From: Owenia fusiformis
Lineage: Eukaryota; Annelida; Polychaeta; Sabellida; Oweniidae
Reading direction: 5' to 3'
Length of the DNA: 10,000 nucleotides
Assembly: GCA_903813345.2 (NCBI GenBank)
Contig: CAIIXF020000472.1
Coordinates: 1 to 10,000, forward strand
Numbering within the stretch: the first letter of the stretch is position 1; every line of letters begins with the position of its first letter. Shown here piece after piece: positions 7,267 through 10,000 of this stretch. The position numbers and the translations under genes are program-made. The notes under the pieces were generated by a model. That model was not told where the DNA came from. It worked only from the letters and a program-made list of their open reading frames with translations, and searched no databases.

Positions 7267-7745
7267 TTGCTCTCAAAGCTCCTGTTTTGCCTACAAGCTT
7301 GTTTAGCTACTGATTTGGAGCATTGTATTTTGCTCCGGAGCCCGTTGAGTTCATGCTTTTTAGCTATTGATTTGGGAGCATTGCACTTTGCTCTGGAGCC
7401 CGTTGAGTTGCTCCCACTTGTTCAGCTATTTATTCGGAGTCTTGCATTTTCCTCCGGAGCCTATTGAAACTTTATGCTTTGTTTAGAGACTCACTGATTA
7501 TTGAGAGCATTACATTTTGCTACGGAGCCCAATGAGTTGCTCCTGCTTTATATTGAGTCGTTGATAAGGAGCATTGCACTTTGCTCCAGAGCCTGTTGTT
7601 GGCTCTTTTTGTGCACTCAGCCTTTTTAAGCTTTTTGATTGTCACACTTTGCTCCGGAGCATTTTGACGGCTCCATTTTGTGTATGAAGTTTTGCTAAGC
7701 TATTTGAGTATTGTACTTTCCTCCCGAGCCGAAATTGATTGGAGC
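7267..7745. repeat. Degenerate minisatellite, 7 units of about 58-69 bp, hairpin-forming
   Basis: A core GCTCCGGAGC or a close variant occurs at 7332, 7390, 7451, 7519, 7583, 7651 and 7720, with spacings of 58, 61, 68, 64, 68 and 69 bp. The core is a 10-bp palindrome. Upstream of it many units carry GGAGCATTGCACTTT, so GGAGCA pairs with TGCTCC around 8 bases. Examples are 7317-7336 and 7568-7587. Most units continue with a form of CCCGTTGAGTTGCTCC. The open plus frame at 7267-7467 is a by-product of the repeat. The array ends about 20 bp before a TATA box. Confidence 0.75.
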
Positions 7746-7767
7746 CAAATGTACCGATTGCTCAGTG

Positions 7768-7776
7768 TATAAATAG
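7768..7776 (+). promoter_or_regulatory. TATA box
   Basis: TATAAATAG is a near-consensus TATA box just downstream of the minisatellite. A start site would be expected near 7797-7800. An AP-1-type TGACTCA lies at 7830-7836. No long frame follows, so the transcript would be non-coding, or its first exon is non-coding, or this is the promoter of a decayed LTR. Confidence 0.4.
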
Positions 7777-8029
7777 ATATTGGCCAGAATCTTTATCATC
7801 ATTAATTCCATTTACACATTCCTCTAAATTGACTCATTCATCTCACATTTATTAAAGTTATTCATTGTGTATTTCCCTTGTCATTCTGTTATTTTTTGCA
7901 TGTTATATCAGTGGCAAAACGATATAATAAAAATCAACACAACAAAATCCTTTCACCAACAGACGTTCTCCGCCGGCTCTCATACCACGTGAGAGTTTTT
8001 TAGTGACAACGGGTTTCCGCTCGGCCCAG
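7777..8029 (+). other. Possible decayed LTR tail or non-coding first exon
   Basis: After the TATA box comes ATTAAA (7851-7856), followed by TTCATTGTGTATTTCCC, which resembles a poly(A) signal with a GT-rich element. Further on, ATATCA then G then TGG (near 7905-7914) could be an LTR end with primer-binding site, but I cannot match TGGCAAAACG to a tRNA. No partner LTR, gag or pol is visible. From 7965 to 8029 the sequence turns CpG-rich. The evidence for an LTR is weak. Confidence 0.2.
7977..8001 (+). other. Small hairpin followed by T-run, E-box in loop
   Basis: CTCTCA (7977-7982) pairs with TGAGAG (7990-7995) around 7 bases, and six T residues follow (7996-8001). The form recalls a hairpin-plus-oligo-T terminator for RNA polymerase III. 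CACGTG, an E-box, spans 7986-7991. No Pol III gene was found upstream. Confidence 0.25.
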
Positions 8030-8230
8030 ACGCCACATTCCGTCACAATATCATAAAACAATTAGTGACTACCACATTTTCAGGAAATGGTGTAAAAATG
8101 TTCCGCTTGGGGATATCCTGTCTACTGACATGTCAGTGAATAGGATATTCCCTCGGGAAAAATATTTTGCACTATTTCACTCAATGGCAGTCAATGTTTG
8201 TAAAGCGAGTGAGGAATATGACAGTGATAT
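8030..8230. repeat. Diverged palindrome with about 100-bp arms
   Basis: The centre is a perfect 14-bp palindrome ACTGACATGTCAGT (8124-8137). Around it GGGGATATCCT (left) pairs with AGGATATTCCC (right) with a few mismatches. Weaker pairing continues outward, for example ATTTTTACACCATTTC against ATTTTGCACTATTTC, and GTGACGGAATGT against GTGAGGAATATG. Arm identity is perhaps two thirds by eye. It is probably an old palindromic MITE; the ends are not sharp. Confidence 0.5.
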
Positions 8231-8402
8231 AATAGACACAAATATTCAACGATCACAGAATCCAATATTAGTTTTATTATTCCCCGTTGTCCACAAGTGG
8301 TACACAATATTGATATGATATTACGTTTAGTTTCAACATACTTCCTAACATTTGCCAATATGCTTCAAAATCACGATCTCCGTCACAACATAGTAAAACA
8401 TT
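8038..8402 (+). repeat. Dispersed direct repeat pair beginning CCGTCACAA
   Basis: About 23 bp at 8040-8062 (CCGTCACAATATCATAAAAC...) recur at 8380-8402 with about three changes, in the same orientation 340 bp apart. The first copy is the left end of the palindrome at 8030-8230. The second may be a fragment of another copy. Confidence 0.45.
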
Positions 8403-8984
8403 ATTCATACTTTGTAAATTTAGTACAATGAATCATATGAAATCTATTGTAGGGTGTTGCATTTGCAAGTCCCAGTAGAAATACTTACCGATCTATCGGC
8501 GGTCAAAAGTTGGGGAAGCTGTCGCGAGTGCCGTTTTCACTAATTTTGTTGAATTAAAACTGCTACTTAATGATTTTTTCTCAATATTTGTGATTTGGTC
8601 TGACCCTTAACACAATATATCAAGACATAGTGCTACAAAGTTCTGGTATTGGAAGTTTCAGAGCTTTAGATCAAGTATTCACTTCTGCATGGACTCCTAA
8701 AAAGACCTCAAAGACAAAAAATCCCAAAAGTCAGATATCGCAAAAAAATTAAAAAATGCACTATTTAGAACAATTTGTCTCTTAAATGTTACTTAATTTA
8801 TGTATTTCAACAGGCCTGAAAAGATGTATTTTGCATATTTATTATAATGTTTAAGTATCACGATCACTAAACAATGATACTTAATATATATAATGCCTGT
8901 ATACCCAACTACATAACTTGACTAACCCTCCCCTTGCTACTTGTTGTGTTATAAAAAGGTGATGCTTTTGCCGTCCATATTGAG
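8231..8984. other. Non-coding stretch, one possible minus-strand splice donor
   Basis: No supported gene. A short CpG-rich patch (about 8488-8535) stands out in AT-rich DNA. On the minus strand it ends in GATCG|GTAAGT at 8487, a strong 5' splice site, so it could be a non-coding exon; its frames contain stops. The remainder is AT-rich with A-runs at about 8700-8760. Confidence 0.3.
8841..8894. repeat. Inverted repeat, 20-bp arms
   Basis: TTAAGTATCA (8851-8860) and TGATACTTAA (8875-8884) are exact reverse complements around 14 bases. Pairing continues outward over AT-rich sequence with about three mismatches. It may be a cruciform, a small hairpin or a MITE relic. Confidence 0.45.
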
Positions 8985-9449
8985 CAGGGTGAATCAAAAA
9001 GGTAACCCAAAGAAATCTCAATAACTCAGTTATCAAGTACGTGTTTAAGACATATTTAACACAACTGAACCTTGTTCAATTTTCTTTTATTAACAAAACA
9101 TGTTCCAAATGCAAAATCATACCAAATCACCAGAATCACATAGTATGAAACCCTTGAATTTAATATTTGAGGCTATTTCAAAGACAATGTGTACACTTAC
9201 AACTCTAGAAGCATTCGAAAATTGAAACAAGAAATAAGAAAATGAGACCCAGAAAAACCGTTGCGTTCATGTTTGCCTTAACAAGACTAGACCGGCATTT
9301 TTAGTATGCTTTGTAAAATGGCCATAAAATCCATTTGAAATAATACAATGAAATTTGGTTGAATAGAAGAACATTGAATATGAAAGGTTCAATATTGGAT
9401 GACTGGAATTATTAAGATTTGATTGGGTTACCTTTTTTGGCTCACCCTG
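8985..9449. mobile_element. MITE of 465 bp with about 45-bp terminal inverted repeats
   Basis: The left end CAGGGTGAATCAAAAAGG (8985 on) and the right end, read in reverse complement from 9449 (CAGGGTGAGCCAAAAAAGG), continue alike through GGTAACCCAA, AAATCTYAATAA and CAG. The interior is AT-rich with no transposase frame. Identity of the outer bases may extend a little further (TGARCAGGG). I see no matching target duplication: the flanks are ATATTGAG on the left and TTCACCCT on the right. CAGGG termini occur in hAT-type families, but the missing 8-bp duplication argues against a firm assignment. Confidence 0.8.
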
Positions 9450-9533
9450 TTCACCCTCTAATTCGAACCGCACGTTTTTTTAACTCTTGTTCTTACTAAG
9501 TTCTTGTTTCATTTATCTTCATCTCACATTACT

Positions 9534-9563
9534 CTTAATCTATCTGTTTATATTTCATTGAAG
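9534..9563 (+). other. Candidate 3' splice site with branch point
   Basis: CTTAATC (9534-9540), a branch-point-like string, is followed by a T/C-rich stretch and AAG at 9561-9563. Pyrimidine-rich sequence extends back to about 9480. The following frame has an in-frame TGA at 9559-9561, just inside the supposed intron, so it must begin by splicing or at the ATG at 9571. Confidence 0.45.
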
Positions 9564-9837
9564 GTGTGTAATGTGCCTTTGCGTTCGCCACGGGATCGAA
9601 GGATGTCCAGGAACAAGGATAATGGTAGTTGGTCTCCTTTTTGTACTGCCGATTACAGTTGGATTCATTTATTGCATTATCAAATGGGAAGAATATTTGA
9701 GAGTGAAAACGTTCACTCCGCAGTCTACTGAAGCTACAAGTGAAGCAATCGTTATTGCATTTTCTCTGTCGTTGGGATGTTCCCTTGTGCTAATGTATGT
9801 AATTCATTTAATTTACTTACCGTATAGCAAGGAATGA
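9564..9837 (+). CDS. Probable terminal exon of an unrecognised membrane protein (two helices)
   Basis: Read from the acceptor at 9563/9564 (one base, then whole codons) the exon gives about 90 residues to TGA at 9835-9837. Starting at the ATG at 9571 gives 88. After a Cys- and Arg-containing lead (CLCVRHGIEGCPGTR) comes a hydrophobic helix (about residues 18-39: MVVGLLFVLPITVGFIYCII). A 25-residue polar loop follows, then a second helix (about 59-82: AIVIAFSLSLGCSLVLMYVI), then a short tail ending KE. The hairpin of two helices with a polar loop is a plausible C-terminus of a small membrane protein. I recognise no family. No AATAAA lies downstream on the plus strand, which weakens the case. 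It could be an intronless small ORF or a chance frame. Confidence 0.45.
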
Positions 9838-9871
9838 ACATACACAAACACAATGTAGATTAGAAACGAAT

Positions 9872-9877
9872 TTTATT
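9872..9877 (-). terminator. Polyadenylation signal AATAAA
   Basis: On the minus strand AATAAA lies 45 bp after the stop of the partial gene at the right edge. A GT-rich tract (TTGTGTTTGTGTATG, 9854-9840) follows at a typical distance for a downstream element. This tract reaches to within 3 bp of the stop codon of the plus-strand exon. Confidence 0.5.
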
Positions 9878-9922
9878 TATATGTCATACCTTTTTTAGAA
9901 TTAAGGATCATTAATATTTCAA

Positions 9923-10000
9923 TCAATTCGAGTTGTTTACAATTAGGCGATCGAACTCTCTAAGAATACTGTCTAATTCATGTTCATATATGCTTTTGGT
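9923..10000 (-). CDS. C-terminal end of a minus-strand gene, cut by right edge
   Basis: The reverse complement from base 10000 reads 25 sense codons and TGA (9925-9923). The residues are charged and helical in character (IYEHELDSILREFDRL), quite unlike the AT-rich noise around. A poly(A) signal and GT-rich element follow. Since the upstream part is outside the window, neither gene nor family can be named. 25 codons can be open by chance; the downstream signals are the main support. Confidence 0.4.
   Translation of the reverse strand, partial: TKSIYEHELDSILREFDRLIVNNSN

Noticed and set aside
7267-7467. 66-codon plus-strand frame in the minisatellite
   Set aside because: Its repeats mirror the DNA repeat; frame is lost in later units because unit lengths are not multiples of three.
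8130-8318. 62-codon plus-strand frame
   Set aside because: It starts inside the diverged palindrome and has no coding character.
8477-8490. ATACTTACC on the plus strand, like the 5' end of U1 snRNA
   Set aside because: The similarity ends after these bases; no U1 stem-loops or Sm site follow.
9461-9469. GGTTCGAAT on the minus strand, like a tRNA B-box
   Set aside because: No A-box at the proper distance and no tRNA fold around it.
9267-9473. 68-codon minus-strand frame
   Set aside because: It covers the right half of the MITE including its terminal repeat; no transposase motif is present.
1-10000. CRISPR array, prokaryotic operons or riboswitches
   Set aside because: No regular direct repeats with unique spacers, no ribosome-binding sites before frames; the sequence looks eukaryotic throughout.

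Overview
The window looks like nuclear DNA of an invertebrate animal, probably marine. It is AT-rich and gene-poor, packed with diverged repeats, and carries an animal-type non-LTR retrotransposon plus several non-autonomous DNA transposons. Bacterial gene organisation is absent. I cannot place the species.

Positions 1-3705 are a non-LTR (LINE-like) retrotransposon on the minus strand, cut by the left edge. ORF1 (3705-2038) is complete. It has a Ser/Thr/Pro-rich N-terminus, a basic AT-hook-like patch, a coiled coil, an SGNH-hydrolase-like (esterase-type) domain and two CCHC zinc knuckles. ORF2 starts at 1998 in the same frame, one TAA further on. It runs without a stop to base 1 (666 codons), with a whole APE-type endonuclease and the first reverse transcriptase blocks. 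The uninterrupted frames suggest a young copy.

Positions 4086-4917 are an 832-bp fold-back element with two arms of about 400 bp, roughly 90% complementary by eye, around a tiny loop. Each arm begins and ends with a 19-bp motif, giving four copies. From 4929 to 6324 there is no convincing gene, only a promoter-like, CpG-containing block at 5640-5880.

Positions 6325-7020 hold two diverged tandem copies of a repeat of about 320 bp. Both keep a TGACGTCA palindrome followed after 6 bp by two octamer motifs facing each other. Positions 7267-7745 are a degenerate minisatellite (7 units of about 58-69 bp) whose units can form small hairpins. A good TATA box follows at 7768 and an ATTAAA signal at 7851, so this part may be a promoter or a decayed LTR.

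Positions 8030-8230 are a diverged palindrome, and 8985-9449 is a 465-bp MITE with terminal inverted repeats of about 45 bp. The right end may hold the ends of two convergent host genes. On the plus strand, an exon at 9564-9837 encodes a two-helix membrane segment and ends in a stop. On the minus strand, 10000-9923 gives the last 25 codons of another gene, followed by AATAAA and a GT-rich tract. Neither host gene could be named. The transposon calls are firm; the host exon and promoter calls are tentative.
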